Source: Acinetobacter piscicola (lineage in GTDB: Bacteria > Pseudomonadota > Gammaproteobacteria > Pseudomonadales > Moraxellaceae). Taken from it: a DNA stretch of 64,000 nucleotides. This document shows positions 48,431-57,852 of the stretch, piece after piece (position 1 is the first letter of the stretch; each line of letters starts with the position of its first letter). The stretch lies in assembly GCF_002233755.1 (NCBI RefSeq), contig NZ_NIFO01000001.1, forward strand, positions 558,001 to 622,000, written 5' to 3'. The notes below the pieces were generated by a model. It had not been told where the DNA came from, searched no databases, and saw nothing but the letters and a program-made list of their open reading frames with translations. The translations under genes and the position numbers were made by a program.

Positions 48431-48910
48431 ATGGAGCAAGATATGAAAAATACAAGTGTAGAACAATCGGATCAAAGCAAGGATCAAAAGGAACCTATTT
48501 CATCGCAACAAAGAAGTAAATTTCAAAAAAAATCGGCCTTAGATTTTAGAAAATATACCAAACAAATTTGGTTGGCAGGTTTGGGTGCTTTTTCTCGTGC
48601 AGAAGAAGAAGGTAATAAATTGTTCGATTCTTTAGTCAAAGTTGGTGAAGAACTTGAATTAAAAACAGTTGAAGTGACGGATCAGACGGTCAACAAAGTT
48701 GCGGAAAAAACCAAAGAATCTGTGACAGATACCAAAGATAAAGTTGAAAAACTAATAGACCAAAGTGTTAACCATTCACTTAATCGTATTGGTTTAGTGA
48801 CTGCAAAGGATTTACAGCATTTAGAAAACTTAATTTTACAGTTACATACTAAGGTTGATGAACTCGTCGATGAGAATAAAAACTTACGTGAACAATTGCT
48901 AAAAAAATGA
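48431..48910 (+). CDS. Phasin-family protein
   Basis: A 159-residue amphipathic helical protein. 'YTKQIWLAGLGAFSRAEEEG' near residue 40 is the typical start of the phasin / poly(hydroxyalkanoate) granule-associated family; the rest is a Lys/Glu/Thr-rich helix ending in a leucine-heptad coiled coil. Phasins coat PHA granules; no PHA synthase is in the window, so another stabilising role is possible. AGGAG upstream. Confidence 0.85.
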   Translation: MEQDMKNTSVEQSDQSKDQKEPISSQQRSKFQKKSALDFRKYTKQIWLAGLGAFSRAEEEGNKLFDSLVKVGEELELKTVEVTDQTVNKVAEKTKESVTDTKDKVEKLIDQSVNHSLNRIGLVTAKDLQHLENLILQLHTKVDELVDENKNLREQLLKK

Positions 48911-48980
48911 AATAAATGCTGTGAAAGTAAAAAAATCTCATTTTTTGGTCATAATTTTTGTGAAAAGCTGGTTTGGAGTC

Positions 48981-49010
48981 TTGCGTTTTCCCCCAAAGCA
49001 TTGCTATAAA
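48981..49010 (+). promoter_or_regulatory. Candidate hupB promoter
   Basis: TTGCGT at 48981-48986, an 18-base spacer and TATAAA at 49005-49010, leaving a leader of about 60 bases before the hupB ATG. Confidence 0.5.
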
Positions 49011-49075
49011 GTCGTCATGGCCTTTGATCTACAGCCTTGGAACTTAAACAAACGATATAAGAGGACGTAATCTTC

Positions 49076-49348
49076 ATGAATAAATCAGAATTAATCGACG
49101 CGATTGCAGAGAAAGGGGGATTGTCTAAGTCTGATGCAGGTAAAGCATTAGATGCGACTATTGCTTCAATCGGTGAAGCACTTAAAACGGGTGATACAGT
49201 AACTTTAGTTGGTTTTGGTACTTTCAGTGTGAAAGACCGTGCTGCACGTACAGGGCGCAACCCAAAAACTGGTGAAGAACTACAAATTAAAGCAAGTAAA
49301 GTTCCTAGCTTTAAAGCGGGTAAAGGATTAAAAGATTCAGTAGCTTAA
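49076..49348 (+). CDS. hupB: DNA-binding protein HU-beta
   Basis: A 90-residue nucleoid protein: '[20 protein letters not shown]' at the start, '[20 protein letters not shown]' with the Pro-containing DNA-intercalating arm, and a basic C-terminus. It bends and compacts DNA as a dimer. GAGG lies upstream and a strong terminator follows. ppiD is directly downstream, as in E. coli. Confidence 0.97.
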   Translation: MNKSELIDAIAEKGGLSKSDAGKALDATIASIGEALKTGDTVTLVGFGTFSVKDRAARTGRNPKTGEELQIKASKVPSFKAGKGLKDSVA

Positions 49349-49365
49349 TCTTTTACTGCAATAAG

Positions 49366-49388
49366 CGCGCCCAAGTGGCGCGTTTTTT
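49366..49388 (+). terminator. hupB terminator
   Basis: CGCGCC-CAAGT-GGCGCG stem followed by six Ts. Confidence 0.95.
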
Positions 49389-49477
49389 ATAAAAATTGTC
49401 AAATTATAATAGATTGCTCATTCATTCATTTCTGAATTTCAGTTAGAATCCCTACGAAATAAAATATTGGAATACTC

Positions 49478-51346
49478 ATGGAATCGTTTCGTACGCTCAT
49501 AAGGGGCTGGTTTGGTAAAGTTCTCCTTGTGTTATTTTTGGCGCCATTTGCTGTAGTTGGTATTGAGGGTTATTTCAGCGGTGGGCAAAAAGAAGACGTA
49601 GCTAAAACCGTTAATGGTCAAGATATTTCGAAAAAAGATTTGGAAGCGCAGACAAAAGCGTATAAAGATCAATTGCTCCAACGCTTAAATGGCGATGAGT
49701 CTTTGCTCAATCAGTCTTATATTCAAAAAACCGTTCTTGATAATTTAGTTGCGCGTGCATTGCTGATTCAGCAAGCGGACAAGCTGGGTATTTCATTAAG
49801 TGATGCACAAATTGAGCAAATGATCGCTCAACAACCAAGTTTTCAAGAAAATGGTAAGTTTTCACAAACGTTGTATGCAAATTACTTGCGTTCTGTGGGA
49901 ATGACCAATCAAACGTTGATTGCGAATTTACGTCAAGATCATGCTTTAAAAATGTTAATGGGTACATTTACAGATAATGCATTGGTCAGTAAAACTGACA
50001 TTCAACAGATTGCAAACTTACAAACTGAAAAACGTGAATTGTTTTTATCAAGTGTGAAACTTGATGAATATAAAGCTGGTGTTAAAGTGACGAATCAGGA
50101 AATTGCTGATTACTACAACAAACATCAAAATAAATTCAAGCAAGTTGCTTCTGTTGATGTGGATTACGTTGTTTTAAGCCCTGCGACTTTGACACAGCCG
50201 AATACAGCTGTATCGGATGAGGAATTAAAACAAGCGTACAATCAGTTTGTTGAAAAACAAAACAAAGATGCTAAACGTGATGTGAAGCATATTTTGATTA
50301 CCCTAGATAATCGTACACCTGAACAAGCTGAAAAACTTGCGAATGATGTGTATGCGAAGATTCAAGCAGGGACTTCATTTGCAGCTGCTGCAGCACAATA
50401 TTCAGAAGATCCAGACTCGAAAGCAAAAGGTGGTTTACTCGCTGCCTATGTACCAGGTGCTTTTGGTACTGAATTTGACAATGCAGTTTCAACCACTACA
50501 AATGGTCAAGTCTCTAAGCCTGTAAAAACGCAGTTTGGTTATCATTTGTTAGAAGTGCAAACAGTTGCGGGTACAGTGCCATCATTTGAAGCTAAAAAAG
50601 CAGAATTAACTGCGGAAGTATTAAAAAGCAAATCTGCAAATTATTTCTCAGACACTGTAAATAGCTTAAATGAACAAGTTGTCAGTGGTGATAGCTTAGA
50701 TGTGATTCCAGAAGCAATAAAAACTGTGAAAGTTCAATCTGCTAATGGTGTAACTTTAGGTACGGCAGATCCAATCCTTGCAGATGCGGCTGTTAAATCT
50801 AAGTTGTTTAGTGAAGATGTGAAAGCAGGCAGCCAGACTGCGTCAAGTAACATTCAAACTGCAAATGGTGATACTGTTTGGATTAAAGTACGTAAATATC
50901 ATGCTGCAGGTGTTCAACCTTTAGCACAAGCGACTGAGCGTGTTAAAGCACAACTTATTGAGCAAAAAGCGTTTGATGCTGCACATGCGAAATTGAATGC
51001 AATGTTGGCTGATTTCAAAAAATTACCAGCGCAGGAAGTGACGAAGAAATATCAATACAATTTTGTGCATGCAGGTATTTTCACTCGCTCGCAAGGTTTG
51101 AAACGTCCAATTGAACGTGCTGCATTTAGTCAGTCTACGCCTAAAGCGGGTATGTGGTCTGTGACTACAGCGAAATTGCCTGATGAATTGGTTGTTGTTG
51201 CGGTATCAAGTGTGACAAAAACACCGATTGATGAGTTAAGTCCTGCTGAAGTTCAACAATTGACTCAGATGTATCAAAAATTCCGTGGTGAACAAATACT
51301 TGATGATTATTCACGTTATTTAAAGTCACATGCAAAACTTAAATAA
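49478..51346 (+). CDS. ppiD: Periplasmic chaperone / peptidyl-prolyl isomerase PpiD
   Basis: A 622-residue inner-membrane-anchored protein: one transmembrane helix at about 12-30 ('GKVLLVLFLAPFAVVGIEG'), a SurA-like N-terminal chaperone region (~35-220), and a parvulin domain (~265-365, 'RDVKHILITLD', 'GTSFAAAAAQYSEDPDSKAK', 'QFGYHLLEVQ'). It assists proteins leaving the Sec translocon. Length matches E. coli PpiD (623). GGA upstream of the ATG. Confidence 0.95.
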   Translation: MESFRTLIRGWFGKVLLVLFLAPFAVVGIEGYFSGGQKEDVAKTVNGQDISKKDLEAQTKAYKDQLLQRLNGDESLLNQSYIQKTVLDNLVARALLIQQADKLGISLSDAQIEQMIAQQPSFQENGKFSQTLYANYLRSVGMTNQTLIANLRQDHALKMLMGTFTDNALVSKTDIQQIANLQTEKRELFLSSVKLDEYKAGVKVTNQEIADYYNKHQNKFKQVASVDVDYVVLSPATLTQPNTAVSDEELKQAYNQFVEKQNKDAKRDVKHILITLDNRTPEQAEKLANDVYAKIQAGTSFAAAAAQYSEDPDSKAKGGLLAAYVPGAFGTEFDNAVSTTTNGQVSKPVKTQFGYHLLEVQTVAGTVPSFEAKKAELTAEVLKSKSANYFSDTVNSLNEQVVSGDSLDVIPEAIKTVKVQSANGVTLGTADPILADAAVKSKLFSEDVKAGSQTASSNIQTANGDTVWIKVRKYHAAGVQPLAQATERVKAQLIEQKAFDAAHAKLNAMLADFKKLPAQEVTKKYQYNFVHAGIFTRSQGLKRPIERAAFSQSTPKAGMWSVTTAKLPDELVVVAVSSVTKTPIDELSPAEVQQLTQMYQKFRGEQILDDYSRYLKSHAKLK

Positions 51347-51664
51347 TTTTGTATTCCTTTTTATTTTGAAATAACTTGATGTTGTTTCACACAAAAGCCC
51401 AATGAAACTCATTGGGCTTTTGTGTTTTAAAGTAGTTTAAGAATATTCAATGTATTGTCTTTATTCTCTAATTTACCTTTGAACTCATTTTATAAAAATT
51501 ATAGATATTGGACTTTATTATAAATTTTGATTTTGAGTAGTGAATCCCTTTTTTAAATTCAAGCGTGTAGATGATTCTAGATACTACGCTTCTATTAAAA
51601 TCACTTTCATATCTACTTATTTAGCAATTTAACTACAATCTATGCGATTCATGCAGTATAAAAA
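51347..51664. other. Intergenic region after ppiD
   Basis: No gene seen. Contains the ppiD terminator at 51391-51423 and an imperfect inverted repeat at about 51561-51592 (AAGCGT ... ACGCTT) that could end the minus-strand gene starting downstream of it. Confidence 0.5.
51391..51423 (+). terminator. ppiD terminator
   Basis: A perfect 15-bp stem (ACAAAAGCCCAATGA / TCATTGGGCTTTTGT) around AAC, followed by a T-rich stretch. Confidence 0.93.
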
Positions 51665-52315
51665 CTAATCATATAAGCGGTAAACACCAGTAAAACGTTC
51701 ACAGCCTTTCTGTTCCGTTTTAATCGACAAAATAGACTTTTGGAAATTGAGTTGATATTTACAGTCATGCTCATTGTCCAAAATGTCACTCTTTTTTTCA
51801 GGCGTGGTGTACGCCAATAAGGTGACTATTTGTGTATCTTTACGATTGTTGGGATTGCGATATGCGATACCTTCAACTTTGATACGGTCTTTGGTTAATT
51901 GATGGATTTGCAAATGAATCGGTTGTTTTGATATTTCGCCTTGTTCATATTTAATGAAATGTTGCGTTAAACTTTGATTCATTGAAGTGTAAAAGTTGAA
52001 ATCTTCTAAGCGAATATCAATTTGTTGTTGAAAGCAATCGTTAGATTTACATTGCTTTAAACGGTTGAACCATAACTGATTGGTATCATTGATTAAACGA
52101 ATAGGCGCATCTGTAATGAGATAAGCCGTTAAATATTTTTCATTTAATTGTGCACGCAAATCTTTAAATTGTGCTCCACAAAATTTCTTTAAATTTGAAG
52201 CGTTTGTTTGCTCGCAGCTCATCGGTAAAGCATAAACAGCAGATGTGCTGATACAGCTTAAAATGAGAGCAGCTAAGCGTGTTTTAGTTTGATTAAATTC
52301 TGTATTCAACAGCAT
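51665..52315 (-). CDS. Secreted LprI-like cysteine-rich protein
   Basis: A 216-residue exported protein: signal peptide at about 1-29 ('LAALILSCISTSAVYA'), then a region with the LprI/DUF1311 pattern of paired Cys and a Leu/Trp/Arg/Cys helix ('LWFNRLKQCKSNDCFQQQ'). A C-terminal beta-rich region has two more Cys ('EHDCKYQLNF', 'EQKGCERFTGVYRLYD'). Acinetobacter genomes carry a putative colistin-resistance-associated protein of this general type near ispF, and I suspect this is it, but I cannot verify that. Confidence 0.7.
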   Translation of the reverse strand: MLLNTEFNQTKTRLAALILSCISTSAVYALPMSCEQTNASNLKKFCGAQFKDLRAQLNEKYLTAYLITDAPIRLINDTNQLWFNRLKQCKSNDCFQQQIDIRLEDFNFYTSMNQSLTQHFIKYEQGEISKQPIHLQIHQLTKDRIKVEGIAYRNPNNRKDTQIVTLLAYTTPEKKSDILDNEHDCKYQLNFQKSILSIKTEQKGCERFTGVYRLYD

Positions 52316-52416
52316 GATCGCTTATACTTTCACAATGTTTGCATACGTACTATAGCGAAATAGAAAGTACGAATACAAGATTTTTCAAACTAAAAAACTG
52401 CATAAAGGGGCTGAAA

Positions 52417-52908
52417 ATGATCATACCGATTCGTATTGGGCAAGGAATGGATGTACATGCTTTTGATGAAGGTGATTTTGTGACTTTGGCAGGTGTGCAA
52501 ATTCCACATACGCATGGCTTAAAAGCACATTCAGATGGTGATGTGGTATTGCATGCATTGTGTGATGCTTTGTTAGGTGCGTTGGCTTTGGGGGATATTG
52601 GACAGCATTTTCCAGATACAGATCCAGAGTTTAAAGGTGCAGATAGTCGTAAATTGCTGAAACATGTTTATCAGCTAATTTTAGATCGTGGCTATATTTT
52701 GAATAATGCTGATATTACTGTGGCTTGTGAGCGTCCAAAATTGGCGAAACATAATCTAGAAATGCGTCAAAGTATTGCAGATGTTTTGGATGTGGATGTT
52801 ACACAGATCAGTATTAAGGCAACGACAACTGAACAATTAGGATTCACAGGACGTCAGGAAGGTATTTTATCCACTGCGACAGTGTTGATTACGCATCCTA
52901 CGAAGTAA
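52417..52908 (+). CDS. ispF: 2-C-methyl-D-erythritol 2,4-cyclodiphosphate synthase
   Basis: A 163-residue trimeric enzyme of the non-mevalonate isoprenoid pathway. Zinc ligands lie in 'GQGMDVHAF' and '[12 protein letters not shown]'; 'AHSDGDV', '[18 protein letters not shown]' and '[17 protein letters not shown]' are all typical. ATG 52417 with AAAGGGG upstream gives the family length; the frame runs 26 codons further upstream without support. ispD is not adjacent. Confidence 0.96.
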   Translation: MIIPIRIGQGMDVHAFDEGDFVTLAGVQIPHTHGLKAHSDGDVVLHALCDALLGALALGDIGQHFPDTDPEFKGADSRKLLKHVYQLILDRGYILNNADITVACERPKLAKHNLEMRQSIADVLDVDVTQISIKATTTEQLGFTGRQEGILSTATVLITHPTK

Positions 52909-52912
52909 AAAA

Positions 52913-52983
52913 TGATCAGTTAATCTGTTGCAACGTTTAATATCTAACGTTTATTTTGAATGATTAACTGATCGATCTTTTTT
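52913..52983. terminator. Long-loop stem between ispF and the phosphatase gene
   Basis: GATCAGTTAAT (52914-52924) pairs perfectly with ATTAACTGATC (52963-52973), followed on the plus strand by GATCTTTTTTAT. An inner AACGTTTA repeat lies in the loop. Confidence 0.6.
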
Positions 52984-53002
52984 ATATCTGCAAATCCACG
53001 GA

Positions 53003-53527
53003 TCAAAAAAACTGATCCGCATTCATTAAAGAATGTTGCAAATCTTCTGTGGCTTTGCGCCCTTGAAGTTGCAAGCCGACTGCATGGATTAAACCCGTCC
53101 ACGTTTCATTGGGTTCCCAAATTTGATGCAGTAGCTCTTGAGCCGTCGACATATCGATATCCATGAAATATTGACGATATAAATACATTAAACTACTAAC
53201 GCGCATATTCAGAGCGCAATGCACCCAAATCTTTTTTTCCTGAACCAAATGTGCAATTAAATCCAAAGCAAATAAACATTGGTCATCGGCAGGAGTGTCC
53301 CATAAAATTGGAATCTGAATATAGTTAAGCCCAAGTTCAACACAAATTTTATCTTCGCCATCTAAATGTGGGTCAGCATCATTAAAAGCAAGATTGATAA
53401 CAGTGTCTATGCCATATTCTTTAATAAGCTGAAATTGCTCTGCCGAAGGTTGCCCCGAAGTAAATAAACGTTCATGTATAAACTGGAAGCTTGGAATTCG
53501 GCTGAGCTCTTGTTCAAATTCGTTCAT
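53003..53527 (-). CDS. Protein tyrosine phosphatase-like protein with shortened P-loop
   Basis: A 174-residue cysteine-phosphatase-fold protein related to the DSP-PTPase / beta-lactamase-hydrolase-like group ('RLFTSGQPSAEQFQLIKEYG', 'VINLAF'). The catalytic loop reads 'WVHCALNMRVS', giving Cys-x4-Arg instead of the canonical Cys-x5-Arg. I have seen similar loops in a gammaproteobacterial subfamily, so this is probably natural and not an error. Substrate unknown. It lies downstream of the DAHP synthase gene but beyond that gene's terminator. Confidence 0.75.
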   Translation of the reverse strand: MNEFEQELSRIPSFQFIHERLFTSGQPSAEQFQLIKEYGIDTVINLAFNDADPHLDGEDKICVELGLNYIQIPILWDTPADDQCLFALDLIAHLVQEKKIWVHCALNMRVSSLMYLYRQYFMDIDMSTAQELLHQIWEPNETWTGLIHAVGLQLQGRKATEDLQHSLMNADQFF

Positions 53528-53566
53528 AACATTCTTACAGAAAAAAGTTTTAATGACATCATAAAC

Positions 53567-53596
53567 AAAAACGCCATCTATGTAGATGGCGTTTTT
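53567..53596 (-). terminator. Terminator of the DAHP synthase gene
   Basis: ACGCCATCTA/TAGATGGCGT perfect stem with a two-base loop, flanked by A and T runs on either side. Confidence 0.93.
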
Positions 53597-53603
53597 GAAT
53601 TAA

Positions 53604-54695
53604 TTAACGATTTGGTAATATTTCTTTTAATGCCGCATCCATTTCTAGTAAGGCTTTTTCAGTGGTTTCCCAATCGATACATCCGTCGGTGACTGACTTA
53701 CCATATTCCAAATCAGCGAGATTTTCAGGAATATCTTGGCGTCCGCCTTTGATATGGCTTTCAACCATAATGCCGACAATAGATTTATTCCCATCTAAAA
53801 TCTGCTCAGTAATATTTTTCAATACTAAAGGTTGTAAATATGGGTCTTTGTTTGAGTTGGCATGACTAGTATCAATCATGATTTTGTTGCTAACTTTCGC
53901 TTTGGCCAATGCATTTTCAGTTTCAGCCACTGAACCTGCATCATAGTTTGGTTTACCATTACCACCGCGTAAAACCACGTGTGCATATGGGTTACCATTG
54001 GTACGAATAACAGAAACTTGTCCTTCGTTATTTAAGCCTAAGAAACTATGACCATGTTTTACCGACTGCATTGCATTTGTTGCAACAGTTAAACCGCCAT
54101 CTGTACCATTTTTAAAGCCAACAGGTGATGAAAGACCTGAAGACATTTCACGGTGAGTTTGGCTTTCTGTTGTACGTGCACCAATTGCAGACCAAGAGAT
54201 TAAGTCTTGATAATATTGTGGCGAGTTTGGATCGAGTGCTTCAGTAGCACATGGCAAACCTTTGTCATTCAACTCAAGTAAAAGTTTACGACCTAAACGT
54301 AAACCTTTTTCAATATTGAATGAATCATTCATGTCAGGGTCGTTGACTAAACCTTTCCAACCTACAGTTGTACGTGGTTTTTCAAAGTAAACACGCATGA
54401 TGATATAGAGCGTATCTTTTACTTTTTCACTTAAAACTTTTAAGCGATCTGCATAATCATGCGCAGCAACAGGGTCATGAATTGAACATGGGCCAATCAC
54501 AACAAATAAACGGTTGTCTTTACCATCAAGAATATTGCGCACCGTTTCACGACCATGAAGTACGGTTTGATAGGCATTTTCATTTAAAGGTAATTCAGCT
54601 TTAAGTTCAGCTGGGGTTACAAGTGTTTGAATGCTTTGTACATTCACATCATCAATATCTGATTGAGTAATTGGAGTAGACTGTTGTGTATTCAT
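53604..54695 (-). CDS. 3-deoxy-7-phosphoheptulonate synthase, class I
   Basis: A 363-residue DAHP synthase that condenses phosphoenolpyruvate and erythrose 4-phosphate in the first shikimate-pathway step. 'VVIGPCSIHDPVAAHDYADR', 'MRVYFEKPRTTVGWKG', 'SWSAIGARTTESQTHRE' and 'DTSHANSNKD' are class Ialpha motifs. ATG 54695 is used; a GTG three codons earlier is open and neither has a good ribosome site. Whether it is the Phe-, Tyr- or Trp-sensitive form (aroG/aroF/aroH) cannot be decided, so no symbol is given. Confidence 0.95.
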   Translation of the reverse strand: MNTQQSTPITQSDIDDVNVQSIQTLVTPAELKAELPLNENAYQTVLHGRETVRNILDGKDNRLFVVIGPCSIHDPVAAHDYADRLKVLSEKVKDTLYIIMRVYFEKPRTTVGWKGLVNDPDMNDSFNIEKGLRLGRKLLLELNDKGLPCATEALDPNSPQYYQDLISWSAIGARTTESQTHREMSSGLSSPVGFKNGTDGGLTVATNAMQSVKHGHSFLGLNNEGQVSVIRTNGNPYAHVVLRGGNGKPNYDAGSVAETENALAKAKVSNKIMIDTSHANSNKDPYLQPLVLKNITEQILDGNKSIVGIMVESHIKGGRQDIPENLADLEYGKSVTDGCIDWETTEKALLEMDAALKEILPNR

Positions 54696-54836
54696 TGCCG
54701 TCACTGGGTATTAGATCATACAAAAGTATTTTTAGTAGGCTGAATATAACATGAATTGAGCAAAGTTTTGTTATAAATAAATCATTAAAACTTTGCGATC
54801 AATTCATAAAATTCAGTTATGAGTTAGATTCGTTCA

Positions 54837-55715
54837 TTAACTTAAATGTTGCTGATTTGCTTGAACAATCATTGCAGTTTGAGGTTTTTCTACAGGTTTG
54901 CTTTTTACAGGATTCAAAATAAAGTTAATACCCAGTGCAAATAAGGTAATACCTAATATTTTACGAATCAATTTATCGGGTAAGCGAGAGCTGATGAGCG
55001 TACCAATAATAATTGCTGGAATAGAACCGACTAAAAGCCAACCGAGTAAGTGAAAATCAACATTACCAGAAGTCATGTGAGCAAAGCCTGCAACTGAAGT
55101 CAGTAGAACTGCATGCACTACATCTGAACCAATGATGCGAATCATAGGTAAGTTTGGAAACATGAGAATCAATGCCATGATCCCGAATGCACCTGCACCC
55201 ACCGATGAAAGTGTTACAAACACACCGAGTACGATTCCCATAATCACAACATATAGACGTTTACCTTCTATGTTGAAATTATTCGCTTCATGGAAATCAC
55301 GCTTTTCTGCACGGAACTTGGCAAAGAATTTTTCAATTTGCGCCCGGAACATAATTGAAAGTCCCGTTAACGTCAGCATGAAACCTAAAACCATGGTCAA
55401 TACAGCTTTGTAATGGGTTGAACCACTTAGGAAGGTCTCTAAAGCCCAATGTGTAATAAATGACGCAGGAACGCTACCCGCAGCAAGCCATAAAACAATG
55501 GGCCAAACAATATTGAGCTTTTTAGCATGCACTAAAGAGCCACAGAATTTTGAAATAGCAGCGTAGAGCAGGTCAGTACCAATCGCAATATGTGGTTCTA
55601 TTCTAAATAAGCTGATTAGAATAGGGGTCATTAAAGAACCACCACCGACACCAGTAATACCTACGCAGAAACCAACGAGAACACCAGCTAAAATAAACTC
55701 AACAGGACCAACCAT
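54837..55715 (-). CDS. Sulfite exporter TauE/SafE-family permease
   Basis: A 292-residue inner-membrane protein with about eight transmembrane helices in two repeats, each opening with the family's Gly-rich signature ('VGFCVGITGVGGGSLMTPIL' and 'GVFVTLSSVGAGAFGIMALI'). The family exports sulfite, sulfoacetate or related organosulfur anions. A Lys/Arg-rich cytoplasmic loop lies in the middle ('KFRAEKRDFHEANNFN'). Substrate unknown; isolated gene. Confidence 0.9.
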   Translation of the reverse strand: MVGPVEFILAGVLVGFCVGITGVGGGSLMTPILISLFRIEPHIAIGTDLLYAAISKFCGSLVHAKKLNIVWPIVLWLAAGSVPASFITHWALETFLSGSTHYKAVLTMVLGFMLTLTGLSIMFRAQIEKFFAKFRAEKRDFHEANNFNIEGKRLYVVIMGIVLGVFVTLSSVGAGAFGIMALILMFPNLPMIRIIGSDVVHAVLLTSVAGFAHMTSGNVDFHLLGWLLVGSIPAIIIGTLISSRLPDKLIRKILGITLFALGINFILNPVKSKPVEKPQTAMIVQANQQHLS

Positions 55716-55990
55716 GACTATAGTGCCAAATATCAGAAAACAGGCATATCTTATGACTTTTTGATATAAGTAGTTGTCTTGATTATTGATTTACTTATTC
55801 TAAAAAATGCTAAAGTGATTTTGAAAGCATACTTTTAAAATAATAATTTATATCTTTTTGATAATATTAGAATATTTTTTCATAAATTTTATTGGTGATA
55901 ATCATCGGAATGTAGTTCTTAAAATTAACGAATGAGCGTTTGTTGCCATTGATCAATTGTGAAATATTTAAGACCTTTAATATAAGTCTT

Positions 55991-56278
55991 TTAAGACTTA
56001 ACTTTAGGCTTTAAATCATTGATCGATAAGATCACCCCAAAAATAATTGGAGTTGAAAATAGACACAAAGCAACGATTGCAATGCTCTTGCCAAAAGAAT
56101 TAATCAAACACATCAATGCAATACATATAAGTATAAACGCAATTACACGAATGCATTTAGGCTGTTTTGCCACTATTGCCCATTTAGATTTTAAAGTCTT
56201 CTGAATTTGTTTGCTGCTGACTAAATATAAGCCAAAACTCGCAATAAAAATCAATCCTAAAGCAATGATTAAAGTCAT
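55991..56278 (-). CDS. Small membrane protein, DUF3325-like, of the siderophore operon
   Basis: A 95-residue protein with three hydrophobic helices ('LIIALGLIFIASFGLYLVSS' first). Its position directly after a PepSY protein (ATGA overlap) and TonB-dependent receptor matches the DUF3325-type genes found in such iron-uptake operons. Function unknown. The family call relies on context and topology. Confidence 0.65.
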   Translation of the reverse strand: MTLIIALGLIFIASFGLYLVSSKQIQKTLKSKWAIVAKQPKCIRVIAFILICIALMCLINSFGKSIAIVALCLFSTPIIFGVILSINDLKPKVKS

Positions 56279-57849
56279 TTTATAGACTCCAAAAGTGTTG
56301 ATTTAGCTTGATTCTTTGCTAATTTTTGTTGAATTTTAGTCACCGATTTTTGCTGTATAGGAACGATTTTTTGATGTAGGAATATTGCCAGAATTGCAAA
56401 TAGTAAAATCATTAAATCAACACGTAAAAATGCCCAATATTGCTGAAATGATTGGATATGATCATGGGTGATTAGATAATAAAGATTTAAAAATGGTAAT
56501 CCTAAAGCCAGTCCGATAAAGACTTTAAGTTGCGATTTCCATAAATATTGTTGTGGCGTGATCAATGCAAAAACAAAGCTGATTAACCAGACAATAAAGA
56601 AACTGTAGATTTCATAATTAGGGCCGTCAGCTTGAATCTGAACCAGTCTATTTGCATACAAATAACTGAGCATTGCGATAGGTAAGCCTAAGATTACAGC
56701 GATATTTAAACGATTAACCAGATATTGTCCGAAGTGAAAACGCTGTGTTTTATTTTGAATTTGACGCTTTAAACTCCACAATAATAAGCCAGATGCAATC
56801 ATGGCACAGCCTAAAACACCTGAAAAAAAGAAAGCTAAACGTAATATAGGTTGTGCAAAATTTGCCATGTGTAAGCCATACACACCTGCATTTAAGGTTG
56901 CAATTGCACTGTGATTACGTGTATCAGTAAGTAAATGACCATCTTGTGCATTAAAACTGAGTTGTGCTTGGTTTCGTGTAATCGATTGATCTTTAAGTTC
57001 TGTGATTGTCAATTGAGCCAGCTGAGTATTCGGCTGTTTCACTGTAATATTATCAATTTCCGAACTTCCCCAGCGTTGTTGGGACTGTTTTAAAAAATAA
57101 TCAATCGGCAGCATTGGTGCTTTGTTGGCATTGGCTTTATTTGAAGGTGTTGAAACTGTTCTAATTTCTTCAAAATATTGAAAAGGGTGGTCAGGATATA
57201 ACTGCTTCATTCCAGCAGGGAAAATAATATAAAAGAATATCGCCAAACCTGTAAATGTAACGGTTAAAAAGAAAGGTAAGGCCAATACAGCAGAAACATT
57301 ATGAAAATCTAAATAGGAGCGTTGTCCCTTAAAAGCTCTTAATGTAAAGAAATCGGTAAATATTTTTTTATGGGTAATGATGCCTGAAATAAGGGTAATA
57401 AACATCACCAAAGCGGCAAGGGTGACAATAAGACGCCCGATAAAGTAGGGCATTCCATACAATTGATAATGAAAAGTATAGAAAAAATTACCGCCTTGTG
57501 TGGCTGATAAACTTAACGCTTTTCCCGTATTTGCATCTAAGGTTTTACTTTCATAGCTGTCATCCGCTTTTTGCCAATAGATTTGATTAACAGGAGAATC
57601 CGCATTGGCAATACCGATATACCAACTTTTGGCATCGGCTGCATTTTTTTGTAGATAATCAAAAGCAGTATGCACAGCGGTGTCTTGATGAATTTGCATA
57701 CTTGCAAACTGAGGTTGCATCCAAGTGCTGATCGCATGACGATAATAGGTCACTGAACCTGTAATAAAAATAGCAAGAAGAAGCCAGCCTAAAAGCAGCC
57801 CAATCCATGAATGTAGCCATGCCATAGATTGGCGAACAGATTTAAACAT
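56275..57849 (-). CDS. PepSY-associated membrane protein of the siderophore operon
   Basis: A 524-residue membrane protein: an N-terminal PepSY-TM region with helices at about 12-35 ('WLHSWIGLLLGWLLLAIFIT'), a large periplasmic domain with PepSY-like repeats ('YFLKQSQQRWGSSEIDNITV'), and further helices to the C-terminus, about six in total. In siderophore loci such proteins act as ferric-siderophore reductases (FsrB/FpvG-like) or accessory factors. A basic tail follows. Three bases after the DUF3649-like gene. Confidence 0.88.
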   Translation of the reverse strand: MFKSVRQSMAWLHSWIGLLLGWLLLAIFITGSVTYYRHAISTWMQPQFASMQIHQDTAVHTAFDYLQKNAADAKSWYIGIANADSPVNQIYWQKADDSYESKTLDANTGKALSLSATQGGNFFYTFHYQLYGMPYFIGRLIVTLAALVMFITLISGIITHKKIFTDFFTLRAFKGQRSYLDFHNVSAVLALPFFLTVTFTGLAIFFYIIFPAGMKQLYPDHPFQYFEEIRTVSTPSNKANANKAPMLPIDYFLKQSQQRWGSSEIDNITVKQPNTQLAQLTITELKDQSITRNQAQLSFNAQDGHLLTDTRNHSAIATLNAGVYGLHMANFAQPILRLAFFFSGVLGCAMIASGLLLWSLKRQIQNKTQRFHFGQYLVNRLNIAVILGLPIAMLSYLYANRLVQIQADGPNYEIYSFFIVWLISFVFALITPQQYLWKSQLKVFIGLALGLPFLNLYYLITHDHIQSFQQYWAFLRVDLMILLFAILAIFLHQKIVPIQQKSVTKIQQKLAKNQAKSTLLESIK

Positions 57850-57852
57850 GGA

